The notes: generated from the letters alone by a model not told the origin. A stretch of DNA of 64,000 bases from Streptomyces sp. DSM 15324 (GCF_001514285.1 NZ_KQ949023.1:1193139-1257138); one strand, 5' to 3'; positions 1-7,895 are shown, numbered from the stretch's first letter. Made by a program: numbers and translations.

Positions 1-1
1 G

Positions 2-466
2 GGGGCCGTCGTACGCCTGGTGGAGGTGCCCGATCAGCCGGCGGGGAGCGACGGTCCCCTCGATCTGCGCACGCTGCTCGCGCCGTACGCCGCCGCGAGG
101 GTCGCGCTCGCGGAGCCGGGCGCGCCGGTGCTGCTGGAGCCGGCCGCCGCCCGGGAGCTGGCCGCCGCGGTGGGCGCCGCCCTGGACAACGTACGCCGGC
201 ACGCGGGCGAGGAGGCCCGTGCCTGGATCCTGGTGGAGGACGAACCCGGCGAGGTGATCGTCACCGTGCGGGACGACGGGCCGGGCATCCCGGAGGGGCG
301 GCTGGCCCAGGCCGAGGGCGAGGGGCGGCTCGGGGTCGCCCAGTCGATCCGGGGCCGGCTGCGCGACCTCGGCGGCCGCGCCGAGCTGATCTCGACGCCC
401 GGACAGGGCACCGAAGTGGAGTTGACCGTGCCGAAGGCCGTGGCGGGGAAGGACAGCAGGCGATGA
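2..466 (+). CDS. sensor histidine kinase, C-terminal ATPase part (5' end outside window)
   Basis: The frame is open to the left edge, so only the last ~155 residues are present. They form the HATPase_c domain: an N-box (AALDNVRRHAGEE), a G1 box (VRDDGPGIP), a second glycine-rich stretch (GRLGVAQSIRGRL) and the closing STPGQGTEVELTVP strand. This is the layout of NarL-type (HisKA_3) kinases, which phosphorylate a LuxR-type regulator. The stop overlaps the ATG of the response regulator by 4 nt (ATGA), implying co-translation as a two-component pair. The sensory domain and phospho-accepting histidine lie outside the window, so the signal cannot be inferred. Confidence 0.9.
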   Translation, partial: GAVVRLVEVPDQPAGSDGPLDLRTLLAPYAAARVALAEPGAPVLLEPAAARELAAAVGAALDNVRRHAGEEARAWILVEDEPGEVIVTVRDDGPGIPEGRLAQAEGEGRLGVAQSIRGRLRDLGGRAELISTPGQGTEVELTVPKAVAGKDSRR

Positions 467-1125
467 GCATCAAGGTCATGGTGGTCGACGACCATCCGAT
501 GTGGCGCGACGCGGTCGCCCGGGACCTCACCGAGGCCGGCTTCGAGGTGGTCGCCACCGCGGGCGACGGCGAGCAGGCGGTGCGCCGCGCCCGGGCGGCC
601 GTGCCGGACGTGCTCGTCCTGGACCTCAACCTGCCGGCCAAGCCGGGGGTCCAGGTGTGCAAGGAGGTCGTTGCGGCGAACCCCGCGCTGCGCGTCCTGG
701 TGCTCTCCGCGAGCGGCGAGCACGCCGACGTCCTGGAGGCGGTCAAGTCCGGGGCGACCGGCTACCTGCTGAAGTCGGCGTCCACCGAGGAACTCCTGGA
801 CGCGGTGCGCCGTACCGCCGTCGGCGACCCGGTGTTCACGCCCGGCCTCGCCGGACTGGTCCTCGGCGAGTACCGACGGCTGGCCTCCGACCCCGCCTCC
901 GCCTCCGGCTCCGACGAGCCCGACGCGCCGCGGCTGACGGACCGGGAGACCGAGGTGCTGCGGCTGGTGGCCAAGGGGCTCAGCTACAAGCAGATCGCCG
1001 AACGCCTCGTCATCTCCCACCGCACGGTCCAGAACCACGTCCAGAACACCCTCGGCAAGCTCCAGCTGCACAACCGGGTGGAACTGGTCCGGTACGCGAT
1101 CGAGCGGGGTCTCGACGACGAGTGA
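463..1125 (+). CDS. NarL/LuxR-family response regulator
   Basis: A 220-residue two-domain regulator. The receiver domain (about 1-120) has the acidic pair D9/D10, phospho-acceptor D54 in the LVLDLNLP strand and the conserved K104 in GYLLKSAS. A linker rich in Ser, Ala and Asp (about 140-155) leads to a LuxR-type helix-turn-helix (about 158-215; LTDRETEVLRLVAKG, then the ISHRTVQNHV recognition helix). It is presumably phosphorylated by the upstream kinase and binds DNA as a dimer. The ATG start overlaps the kinase stop. Its targets are not apparent; the next gene is 62 nt away and may be separately transcribed. Confidence 0.95.
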   Translation: MSIKVMVVDDHPMWRDAVARDLTEAGFEVVATAGDGEQAVRRARAAVPDVLVLDLNLPAKPGVQVCKEVVAANPALRVLVLSASGEHADVLEAVKSGATGYLLKSASTEELLDAVRRTAVGDPVFTPGLAGLVLGEYRRLASDPASASGSDEPDAPRLTDRETEVLRLVAKGLSYKQIAERLVISHRTVQNHVQNTLGKLQLHNRVELVRYAIERGLDDE

Positions 1126-1187
1126 GGCCCGCAGGACACTGACTCCTCGTCAGGCAGCCATCGGCTCTCGGCGAAGGGACCTCTTCC

Positions 1188-2216
1188 ATGCGCGTCGGAG
1201 TACTGACCGGAGGCGGTGACTGCCCCGGGCTCAACGCCGTCATCCGGGCGGTCGTCCGCAAGGGCGTCCAGGAGTACGGGCACGAGTTCATCGGCTTCCG
1301 GGACGGCTGGCGCGGTCCCCTGGAGGGGCGGTCGGTCCGCCTCGACATCCGGGCCGTGCGCGGGATCCTCCCCCGGGGCGGCACCGTCCTCGGCTCCTCC
1401 CGCACGAACCCGCTGAAGGAGGAGGACGGCATCCGCCGGATCAAGGACACCCTGGCCCGGCAGCGGATCGGGGCCCTGATCACCATCGGCGGCGAGGACA
1501 CCCTCGGCGTCGCCGCGAAACTCTCCGGCGAGTACGGCGTCCCGTGCGTCGGCGTCCCCAAGACCATCGACAACGACCTCTCCGCCACGGACTACACCTT
1601 CGGCTTCGACACCGCCGTCGGGATCGCCACCGAGGCCATCGACCGGCTGCACACCACCGCCGAGTCCCATATGCGGGTCCTGGTCGTGGAGGTGATGGGC
1701 CGGCACGCGGGCTGGATCGCCCTGCACTCGGGCCTGGCCGGCGGCGCGAACGTCATCCTCGTCCCCGAGCAGCCCTTCGACGTCGAGCAGGTGTGCGCCT
1801 GGGTGACCTCCCGGTTCCGGGCCTCCTACGCGCCGATCGTGGTCGTCGCCGAGGGCGCCCTGCCCAGGGACGGCGACCTGGTCCTCAAGGACGGCTCGCT
1901 GGACTCCTTCGGGCACGTCCGGCTCTCCGGCGTCGGCGAGTGGCTCGCCAAGGAGATCGAGCGGCGCACCGGCAAGGAGGCCCGCACCACCGTCCTCGGG
2001 CACGTCCAACGCGGCGGCACCCCCAGCGCGTTCGACCGCTGGCTCGCCACCCGCTTCGGTCTGCACGCCGTCGACGCCGTCCACGAGGGCGACTTCGGCA
2101 CGATGGTCGCCCTGCGCGGCACGGACATCGTCCGCGTCCCGCTAGCGGAGGCGACGGCCCGGCTGAAGACCGTCGATCCGGCGCTGTACGCGGAGGCGGG
2201 GGTGTTCTTCGGCTAG
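1188..2216 (+). CDS. pfkA: 6-phosphofructokinase, actinobacterial clade; donor site looks PPi-type
   Basis: A 342-residue enzyme forming fructose 1,6-bisphosphate in glycolysis. Visible motifs are the N-terminal GGGDCPGLNAVIR loop, IGGEDTLG at about 100-107, PKTIDND at 124-130 and VMGRHAGW, followed by the family's C-terminal half. Residue 104 is Asp (GGED) and residue 125 is Lys (PKTIDND). In this family Asp at 104 with Lys at the following position favours pyrophosphate as donor, while Gly at 104 permits ATP, so specificity should not be assumed to be ATP. An AAGGGA ribosome site precedes the ATG. The gene converges on the anthranilate synthase; both stops lie in the same palindromic CTAG at 2213-2216. 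Confidence 0.93.
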   Translation: MRVGVLTGGGDCPGLNAVIRAVVRKGVQEYGHEFIGFRDGWRGPLEGRSVRLDIRAVRGILPRGGTVLGSSRTNPLKEEDGIRRIKDTLARQRIGALITIGGEDTLGVAAKLSGEYGVPCVGVPKTIDNDLSATDYTFGFDTAVGIATEAIDRLHTTAESHMRVLVVEVMGRHAGWIALHSGLAGGANVILVPEQPFDVEQVCAWVTSRFRASYAPIVVVAEGALPRDGDLVLKDGSLDSFGHVRLSGVGEWLAKEIERRTGKEARTTVLGHVQRGGTPSAFDRWLATRFGLHAVDAVHEGDFGTMVALRGTDIVRVPLAEATARLKTVDPALYAEAGVFFG

Positions 2217-4066
2217 CCGACCGGCCGCAGCGCCCCCATCAACTCCCGCACGATCACCGCCCCGTTCACCGTCAGCACCGACTCCGGGTGGAACTGCACC
2301 CCCGCGAACCCGGGCCCCCGTACGGCGTGCACCTCCGCGTTCGGGGCCCGGCTCACCTCGACGCCGTGCCCGGCCAGCTCCTGTGCGGTCCCCTCGTCGC
2401 ACCGTGCCACGAAGCTGTTGTAGAAGCCGACCGTCTCCACCCGTCCGAACAGGTCGATCTCCGTCTGCGCCCCCTGATACGGCACCTCCTTGCGGACGAT
2501 GTCCAGCCCCAGCTCCGCCGCGATCAGCTCGTGCCCGAGGCAGACGCCCAGCACCCCGTGCCGGTGCTCCCGCAGCACCCGCGCGGTCAGCTCCCGCAGG
2601 AAGCGCATCTTCGGGTCGCCGAGGTCGGCCGGGTCACCGGGGCCGGGGCCCAGCACCACAGGACCCTCGTGCGCCGACACCACCTCGGGCAGCCCGCTCT
2701 CGTCGTAGCGCCGGACGGACACCTCCAGACCGCAGGAGCGCAGCACGTGCGCCAGCATCGCCGTGAACGTGTCCTCCCCGTCCACGACCAGCGCATGACC
2801 GGTGAGGTCCCGCGTCCGCTCCTGCATCCGCAGCCAGAACGGCGCCAGCGACGAGCGCCGCCCGTCGAGCGCGGCCCGCACCCGGGGGTCGTCCGCGAGC
2901 CGGGGACGCGTCCGCTCCCGCGCGGGCCGGCCCGGCCGTACGCCGAGCGCCGCCAGCACCCCCGCCGCCTTCGCGTGCGTCTCGGCGACCTCGCCGGCCG
3001 GGTCCGACCCCCGCACGAGCGTGGCGCCGACCGGCACCCGCAGCCGCCCGGCCTCGTCGATGTCGGCGGTCCGGATGAGGATGGGGGAGTCGAGGGTCTG
3101 CGCCCCGCCGGAGTCCCGGCCCAGCAGCGCCAGCGCCCCCGCGTAGTAGCCCCGGCCGCCGGCCTCGTGCCGTTCGATCACCCGGCAGGCGTTCTGCACC
3201 GGCGACCCGGTGACCGTCGCCGCGAACATGGTCTCCCGCAGCACCTCCCGCGCGTCCAGCGAGGACTTCCCGCGCAGCTCGTACTCGGTGTGCGCGAGAT
3301 GCGCCATCTCCTTCAGCCGGGGCCCCACCACCACCCCGCCCATGTCGCCGACGGTGCACATCATCTTGAGCTCCTCGTCGACCACCATCGACAGCTCCTC
3401 GATCTCCTTGCCGTCGGCGAGGAAGCCGAGCAGGTGCTCGGGGGTGGGCCCCTCGGCCGGATAGCGGTACGTCCCGCTGATCGGGTTCATCACGACCGTC
3501 CCGCCGGACATCCGCACATGCACCTCCGGACTCGCGCCGACCAGCGTGCGCTCCCCGGTGTGCACGACGAACGTCCAGTACGCGCCCCGCTCGCCCTCCA
3601 GCAGCCGCCGGAACAGCGCGAGGGCGTCGGCCCTGCCGAATCCGGCGATCCGCCCCTCGTACGTCCGGCGGATCACGAAGTTCGCGCCCTCGCCGCGCCC
3701 GATCTCCTCCCGCAGCACCCGTGCGACGATCCCCGCGTACTCCTCGTCCGTGACGTCGAAGCCCCCGCCCCCGACCTCCACCTCGTGCGCGGGGAGCTGG
3801 GCGAGCGCCTCCGCGAGCGGCAGGGTGTGGCGCTCCTCGGGGGTGAGCACGGCGAGCGGGGTGCCGTCGTCGCGGACGTCGAAGCCGCGCTCGCGGATCT
3901 GGCGGAAGGGGACGAGCGCGAGGCACTCGTCCGGGAGGTCGGCCAGCCGTTCGCAGGTGGTGACCGGGCCGAGCAGCAGCTCCACGGTGTTCTCGTCGTG
4001 GCCGGGGGTGCGGCGGCGCAGCAGGGCGAAGGGGCGGTCGTCGTGGGACAGCCGGGTCAGGTCCAT
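2213..4066 (-). CDS. trpEG: anthranilate synthase, fused TrpE-TrpG
   Basis: A 617-residue fusion of the chorismate-binding subunit (about 1-400) and the glutamine amidotransferase subunit (about 425-617), making anthranilate from chorismate, the first step of tryptophan synthesis. The TrpE part shows the C-terminal chorismate-binding motifs (PISGTYRYP; TVTGSPVQNACRVIE). The TrpG part shows the nucleophile elbow GVCLGHE and the HPES catalytic His/Glu motif. The ATG at 4066 has an AGAGGAA ribosome site; the frame extends upstream but lacks family similarity and crosses the attenuator hairpin. A Trp-rich leader peptide and terminator sit just upstream, so it is very probably attenuated by charged tRNA-Trp, as reported for the S. 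venezuelae homologue. Confidence 0.95.
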   Translation of the reverse strand: MDLTRLSHDDRPFALLRRRTPGHDENTVELLLGPVTTCERLADLPDECLALVPFRQIRERGFDVRDDGTPLAVLTPEERHTLPLAEALAQLPAHEVEVGGGGFDVTDEEYAGIVARVLREEIGRGEGANFVIRRTYEGRIAGFGRADALALFRRLLEGERGAYWTFVVHTGERTLVGASPEVHVRMSGGTVVMNPISGTYRYPAEGPTPEHLLGFLADGKEIEELSMVVDEELKMMCTVGDMGGVVVGPRLKEMAHLAHTEYELRGKSSLDAREVLRETMFAATVTGSPVQNACRVIERHEAGGRGYYAGALALLGRDSGGAQTLDSPILIRTADIDEAGRLRVPVGATLVRGSDPAGEVAETHAKAAGVLAALGVRPGRPARERTRPRLADDPRVRAALDGRRSSLAPFWLRMQERTRDLTGHALVVDGEDTFTAMLAHVLRSCGLEVSVRRYDESGLPEVVSAHEGPVVLGPGPGDPADLGDPKMRFLRELTARVLREHRHGVLGVCLGHELIAAELGLDIVRKEVPYQGAQTEIDLFGRVETVGFYNSFVARCDEGTAQELAGHGVEVSRAPNAEVHAVRGPGFAGVQFHPESVLTVNGAVIVRELMGALRPVG

Positions 4067-4110
4067 GGTTCCTCTGCAGGGTAGGGCGAGGAACGGACCC
4101 CGGAAACGCC

Positions 4111-4135
4111 GAAGGCCGCCCCTCGGGCGGCCTTC
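4111..4135 (-). terminator. attenuator hairpin of the trp leader
   Basis: A perfect 11-bp stem (4111-4121 pairing with 4125-4135; GAAGGCCGCCC on each strand) closed by a 3-nt loop. It lies 22 nt after the stop of the Trp-rich leader peptide and 44 nt before the trpEG start, and is followed on the minus strand by GGCGTTTCC. Position and shape fit the terminator arm of a transcription attenuator. Confidence 0.85.
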
Positions 4136-4157
4136 GCGACGTCGTGCGTACGCGCAG

Positions 4158-4214
4158 TCAGTGGGCCGCCGGCTGGACGGTCCACCACCAGGTACGGGTC
4201 GAGTGCGCGAACAT
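4158..4214 (-). CDS. trpL: trp operon leader peptide with three consecutive Trp codons
   Basis: An 18-codon reading frame encoding MFAHSTRTWWWTVQPAAH. Three adjacent Trp codons (4182-4190) are the sensing element: with scarce charged tRNA-Trp the ribosome stalls there and the hairpin at 4111-4135 does not form. A TAGGGT hexamer (4222-4227, minus strand) lies 7 nt before the ATG, so the leader is probably translated from a leaderless transcript. Such peptides are too short for routine gene callers. A trp attenuator of this kind has been described upstream of the anthranilate synthase gene of S. venezuelae. Confidence 0.92.
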   Translation of the reverse strand: MFAHSTRTWWWTVQPAAH

Positions 4215-4311
4215 GTGCCGCACCCTACCGCACGCCCACCTGAGCGTGGGGTCGTCTCACCTGTCGAGCCGGGGCGAAAAGGACTCGACACGACCCCGTA
4301 ATGTTGAGGAC
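4215..4311. promoter_or_regulatory. divergent promoters of trpL-trpEG and the DAHP synthase gene
   Basis: On the minus strand TAGGGT (4222-4227) sits 7 nt before the trpL ATG. On the plus strand TAATGT (4299-4304) sits 7 nt before the GTG at 4312. Both spacings put the transcription start at or beside the start codon. No clear -35 element is visible for either. Confidence 0.6.
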
Positions 4312-5664
4312 GTGACCGTGAACGCTAAGACCAGCGCGAGCGCTGGCAACACCTGGCGAGACCTGCCCGCGGCGCAGCAGCCCGAGTACCCCGACACCGA
4401 GGCTCTGCGCGCAGTCGTTGCGGAGCTGGAGTCGTATCCGCCGCTCGTCTTCGCGGGCGAGTGCGACCAGCTGCGCGCCCGGATGGCTGCCGTCGCCAAG
4501 GGAGAGGCGTTCCTCCTCCAGGGCGGCGACTGCGCCGAGGCCTTCGACGCGGTCTCGGCCGACCACATCCGCAACAAGCTGAAGACGCTGCTCCAGATGG
4601 GCGCCGTGCTGACGTACGCCGCGTCCGTCCCCGTGGTGAAGGTGGGCCGGATCGCCGGCCAGTACTCCAAGCCGCGCTCCAAGGGCACGGAGACCCGCGA
4701 CGGCGTGACCCTGCCGACGTACCGCGGCGACTCGGTCAACGGCTTCGACTTCAACGAGGCCGCCCGGATCCCGGACCCCGAGCGCCTGAAGCGCATGTAC
4801 CACGCCTCGGCCTCCACGCTGAACCTGGTGCGCGCCTTCACCACCGGCGGTTACGCCGACCTGCGCCAGGTGCACGCCTGGAACCAGGACTTCGTGAAGT
4901 CCTCCCCCTCCGGCCAGCGCTACGAGCAGCTGGCCCGCGAGATCGACAACGCGCTGAACTTCATGCGGGCCTGCGGGACCGACCCGGAGGAGTTCAAGAC
5001 CGTCGAGTTCTACTCCTCTCACGAGGCGCTGCTGCTGGACTACGAGGCCGCCCTGACCAGGGTCGACTCGCGCACCGGGCAGCTGTACGACGTCTCCGGG
5101 CACATGGTGTGGATCGGTGAGCGCACCCGGCAGCTGGACCACGCGCACATCGAGTTCGCCTCGAAGATCCGCAACCCGATCGGCATCAAGCTCGGCCCGA
5201 CGACCACGGCCGAGGAGGCGCTCCAGTACATCGAGCGCCTCGACCCCGACCGTGAGCCGGGCCGGCTGACCTTCATCGTCCGCATGGGCGCCGACAAGGT
5301 CCGCGACAAGCTGCCCGAGCTGGTCGAGAAGGTCACCGCGTCCGGCGCGGTGGTGGCCTGGGTGACCGACCCGATGCACGGCAACACCTTCGAGGCGGCC
5401 TCCGGCCACAAGACCCGCCGCTTCGACGACGTGCTCGACGAGGTCAAGGGCTTCTTCGAGGTCCACAAGGGCCTCGGCACGCACCCGGGCGGCATCCATG
5501 TCGAGCTCACCGGTGACGATGTCACCGAGTGCGTCGGCGGCGGCGACGAGATCTTCGTCGACGACCTCCACCAGCGCTACGAGACGGCCTGCGACCCGCG
5601 TCTGAACCGCAGCCAGTCCCTCGACCTGGCGTTCCTCGTCGCGGAGATGTACCGGGACCAGTGA
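4312..5664 (+). CDS. aroH: class II 3-deoxy-D-arabino-heptulosonate 7-phosphate (DAHP) synthase
   Basis: A 450-residue plant-type DAHP synthase joining phosphoenolpyruvate and erythrose 4-phosphate at the entry of the shikimate pathway. Diagnostic stretches are WRDLPAAQQPEYPD near the N-terminus, LLQGGDCAEAF, the metal and substrate segments KVGRIAGQYSKPRS and GEEID-like regions, and the C-terminal DPMHGNT and THPGGIHVELTG motifs. GTG 4312 is chosen because a TAATGT -10 box ends 7 nt upstream, suggesting a leaderless message; GTG 4318 has a better-spaced GAGGA and is the alternative. Divergent pairing with trpEG links entry and branch-point enzymes of aromatic amino-acid synthesis. Confidence 0.95.
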   Translation: MTVNAKTSASAGNTWRDLPAAQQPEYPDTEALRAVVAELESYPPLVFAGECDQLRARMAAVAKGEAFLLQGGDCAEAFDAVSADHIRNKLKTLLQMGAVLTYAASVPVVKVGRIAGQYSKPRSKGTETRDGVTLPTYRGDSVNGFDFNEAARIPDPERLKRMYHASASTLNLVRAFTTGGYADLRQVHAWNQDFVKSSPSGQRYEQLAREIDNALNFMRACGTDPEEFKTVEFYSSHEALLLDYEAALTRVDSRTGQLYDVSGHMVWIGERTRQLDHAHIEFASKIRNPIGIKLGPTTTAEEALQYIERLDPDREPGRLTFIVRMGADKVRDKLPELVEKVTASGAVVAWVTDPMHGNTFEAASGHKTRRFDDVLDEVKGFFEVHKGLGTHPGGIHVELTGDDVTECVGGGDEIFVDDLHQRYETACDPRLNRSQSLDLAFLVAEMYRDQ

Positions 5665-5677
5665 CCTTCCGGTCAGC

Positions 5678-5717
5678 GGAGTGGGGCGCGGATCACAGGC
5701 GATCCGCGCCCCACTCC
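5678..5717 (+). terminator. intrinsic terminator after aroH
   Basis: A perfect 17-bp stem (5678-5694 with 5701-5717) and a 6-nt loop, followed by ACTTTTG. It begins 13 nt after the aroH stop and lies before the iron-regulated ferredoxin promoter. Confidence 0.92.
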
Positions 5718-5742
5718 ACTTTTGTCGGCACCGAGTGCCGGG

Positions 5743-5761
5743 TAAGGTTAGGTTAGCCTTA
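5743..5761 (+). promoter_or_regulatory. iron box (DmdR1/IdeR-type operator)
   Basis: TAAGGTTAGGTTAGCCTTA is a 19-bp interrupted palindrome close to the DtxR/IdeR consensus TTAGGTTAGGCTAACCTAA. It ends 26 nt before the ferredoxin start. In streptomycetes DmdR1 with Fe(II) binds such boxes and represses; relief under iron limitation would induce the ferredoxin that helps release iron from bacterioferritin. Confidence 0.88.
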
Positions 5762-5787
5762 TTGATCTCGGCGGGAGGTGAATCCGC

Positions 5788-6021
5788 GTGTACGTCTGCA
5801 GCTGCTTCGGAGTGACTGAAGCGCAGGTCCAGCAGCATGCGGACGACGGAGCCTCCACACCCCGCCAGATAGCCTCCGCCTGCAAGGCCGGCACGGACTG
5901 CGGTTCGTGTGTGCGCCGTATCCAGGCGATCCTCGGCCGGGGCACCTGCCCGCGCCGCGAGCTCGCCGATCAGGGCCGGCCGGTGCTGTCCTCGCTGGAC
6001 GGGCTGGACGAAGCGGCCTAG
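5788..6021 (+). CDS. bfd: bacterioferritin-associated [2Fe-2S] ferredoxin
   Basis: A 77-residue protein with the BFD-like Cys pattern C4-x-C6 ... C38-x2-C41, which binds a [2Fe-2S] cluster. The family reduces the Fe(III) core of bacterioferritin so that iron can be mobilised. GTG 5788 has a GGGAGGTG ribosome site. The iron box just upstream predicts expression under iron starvation, and the convergent neighbour is bacterioferritin itself, only 28 nt away, which supports a functional pair. The C-terminal ~20 residues go beyond the core domain. Confidence 0.93.
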   Translation: MYVCSCFGVTEAQVQQHADDGASTPRQIASACKAGTDCGSCVRRIQAILGRGTCPRRELADQGRPVLSSLDGLDEAA

Positions 6022-6049
6022 TTCCCGGGCCGCTCGGCTCTCGGACTGC

Positions 6050-6529
6050 TCAGCTCTCGGGCTGCTCGATCAGCTGCGCGATGTACAGCGCGTCACCGAG
6101 CTTCTCGACCAGCTCCAGCTGGGTGTCGAGGTAGTCGATGTGGTGCTCCTCGTCCTCCAGGATGGACTCGAAGATGTTCGCCGAGGTGATGTCGCCCTTC
6201 TCGCGCATCACCTTGATGCCGCGCCTTAGGCGGTCGATCGCCTCGACCTCGATCTGCCGGTCGGCCTCGAACATCTCCTTGACGGTCTGGCCCACCCGCA
6301 CATGGAACAGCCGCTGGTAGTTCGGCAGGCCGTCGAGGAACAGGATCCGGTCGGTGAGCACCTCCGCGTGCTTCATCTCGTCGAAGGACTCGTGCCGCGT
6401 GTACTTCGCGAGCTTCGTCCAGCCGAAGTTCTCCTGCATCTTGGCGTGGAGAAAGTACTGGTTGATCGCGGTGAGCTCACCGGTGAGCTGCTCGTTCAGG
6501 AACTCGATGACCTCGGGGTCGCCCTGCAT
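6050..6529 (-). CDS. bfr: bacterioferritin
   Basis: A 159-residue four-helix-bundle iron-storage subunit. All ferroxidase ligands are present: E18, E51, H54, E94, E127 and H130; M52 is the conserved haem-coordinating Met. The ATG at 6529 has AAGGAG 8 nt upstream; an in-frame ATG six codons earlier is less plausible. The protein assembles into a 24-mer that oxidises and stores iron in the cytosol. It converges on bfd, and no consensus iron box is seen before it, although an AT-rich inverted repeat lies about 76 nt upstream. Confidence 0.96.
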   Translation of the reverse strand: MQGDPEVIEFLNEQLTGELTAINQYFLHAKMQENFGWTKLAKYTRHESFDEMKHAEVLTDRILFLDGLPNYQRLFHVRVGQTVKEMFEADRQIEVEAIDRLRRGIKVMREKGDITSANIFESILEDEEHHIDYLDTQLELVEKLGDALYIAQLIEQPES

Positions 6530-6604
6530 CGCCAAGGCTCCTTCCACCTGGGGGGTCGGGGAGGTTGCCGCCGCATGATTGCACCGGCGGGGAAGATCGT
6601 CCAG

Positions 6605-6618
6605 TAAGTGCGTACTTA
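6605..6618. promoter_or_regulatory. AT-rich inverted repeat upstream of bfr
   Basis: TAAGT-GCGT-ACTTA within an unusually AT-rich stretch (6603-6628) that also repeats GTAAGTAAG. It lies between the divergent starts of bfr (6529, minus) and the oxidoreductase gene (6705, plus), so it could serve either promoter. No regulator can be assigned. Confidence 0.4.
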
Positions 6619-6704
6619 GTAAGTAAGGGCATGCTTGGGCGGTGTTGCCCGATTCGGGAGATGGCCGGTCATGTGCACTGTGTCGGGTCTGTCAGGATGG
6701 AGAC

Positions 6705-7334
6705 ATGGAGCCGGTGGAGCGCGAATCTGGAGAAGCAGTGGCGTCCGAGCTTCCCCCGGGACAGCGACTCCAGCGCGGCTGGCCGGTCACCCACTACGGT
6801 CCGGTCCCCAAGTTCCGGCCCGAGCGCTGGGATTTCCGGGTCTTCGGCGGCACCGCCGACGGGGAGAAGCGCTGCTGGAACCACGAGCAGTTCACCGCCC
6901 TTCCGTACACCACCGTCGTGGCCGATCTGCACTGTGTGACGAAGTTCAGCATGCTCGGCGCCGAATGGGGCGGGGTCCCGGCCCGGACGGTCCTGGAGAT
7001 CGCCCCGCCCGCCGCCGACGTCACCCATGTGATGGTGTGGGCGGAGTACGGCTTCAGCTCCAACCTGCGCCTGGCGGACTTCGCCGCCGAGCGCACGATC
7101 TTCGCCACCCACAAGGACGGCGAACTCCTCACCGCCGAGCACGGCTTCCCCGTCCGGCTCGTCGTGCCCCACCTGTACGCCTGGAAGGGGCCCAAGTGGG
7201 TCCGCGGCATCGAGTACATGACCGCCGACCGCCGCGGCTTCTGGGAGGAGCGCGGCTACCACAACATCGGCGACCCCTGGAAGGAGCAGCGCTACTCCTA
7301 TCAGGAGGAACCCGGGGACGGCCCCGAGCTCTGA
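6705..7334 (+). CDS. molybdopterin-dependent oxidoreductase, sulfite-oxidase fold
   Basis: A 209-residue protein with the oxidoreductase molybdopterin-binding domain across most of its length. The cysteine in VVADLHCVTKFS is the expected molybdenum ligand; MVWAEYGFSSNL and FPVRLVVPHLYAWKG are family strands. It has no signal peptide and no fused haem or dimerisation domain, so it resembles the short cytosolic YedY-like forms rather than full sulfite oxidase. The ATG at 6705 follows GGAG; an upstream in-frame ATG at 6642 adds residues without family similarity. Substrate unknown. It converges on the DUF4396 gene with a 3-nt gap between stops. Confidence 0.88.
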   Translation: MEPVERESGEAVASELPPGQRLQRGWPVTHYGPVPKFRPERWDFRVFGGTADGEKRCWNHEQFTALPYTTVVADLHCVTKFSMLGAEWGGVPARTVLEIAPPAADVTHVMVWAEYGFSSNLRLADFAAERTIFATHKDGELLTAEHGFPVRLVVPHLYAWKGPKWVRGIEYMTADRRGFWEERGYHNIGDPWKEQRYSYQEEPGDGPEL

Positions 7335-7337
7335 GCC

Positions 7338-7841
7338 TCAGTGGTGGTGCCGGTGCACCACCGCATGGCCCTTGCCGCGGCCGATCATCCACTTGTTGAC
7401 CGGCACGGTCACCACGAAGGCGACGGCCAGCGAGACCGCCAGCGACCCCCAGAACAGCGCGTCGGAGAGGGTCGCGTCCATCGCGTCCGGCCACAGCGCG
7501 ATCACGCCGTTGTCGATCAGCTCCATCACCGCGATCGACAGCGTGTCCGCGGCCAGCGCCACCCGCAGCGCGGCCCGGAAGCCGAGACCGGCCCTGAGGA
7601 CCCCGCGCAGGGTGAGGGAGTAACCGAAGAAGAAGGCCAGGACGATCGCCAGCACCGTGGTCGGCAGATTGCCCCAGCCCAGCGCCGTGCCCACGACCAT
7701 GCCGAGCACCTCGCCGATGGCGCAGCCGGTCAGGCAGTGCAGGGTGGCCTGGGCGGCCATGGCCCAGGTGGCGGCGGGTGCCGCGGTGGGACGGGTGTGC
7801 GGGGTCTGGTGGGCGTGTGCCGTGTGCGTCTCGTGCTCCAT
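7338..7841 (-). CDS. DUF4396 membrane protein with His-rich ends, possibly copper-related
   Basis: A 167-residue protein with about four membrane segments between residues ~25 and ~155. The N-terminus is His-rich (MEHETHTAHAHQTPHT) and the C-terminus ends in HAVVHRHHH; the first membrane segment carries HCLTGC. Together these suggest metal binding or metal movement across the membrane. A perfect CsoR-like palindrome lies 55 nt upstream of the ATG. DUF4396 has no established function to my knowledge, so the copper link rests on the His/Cys content and the operator. Confidence 0.85.
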   Translation of the reverse strand: MEHETHTAHAHQTPHTRPTAAPAATWAMAAQATLHCLTGCAIGEVLGMVVGTALGWGNLPTTVLAIVLAFFFGYSLTLRGVLRAGLGFRAALRVALAADTLSIAVMELIDNGVIALWPDAMDATLSDALFWGSLAVSLAVAFVVTVPVNKWMIGRGKGHAVVHRHHH

Positions 7842-7895
7842 GGGTGGCCCCCAATGCCGGATGACGGTTCCTGTGTCGCTCCTCCCGGCAACCGT

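Noticed and set aside
34..1071. 345-codon antisense frame over the two-component genes
   Set aside because: High GC content gives long antisense frames; the product is Arg/Gly/Ala-rich with no domain, while the plus strand has clear motifs.
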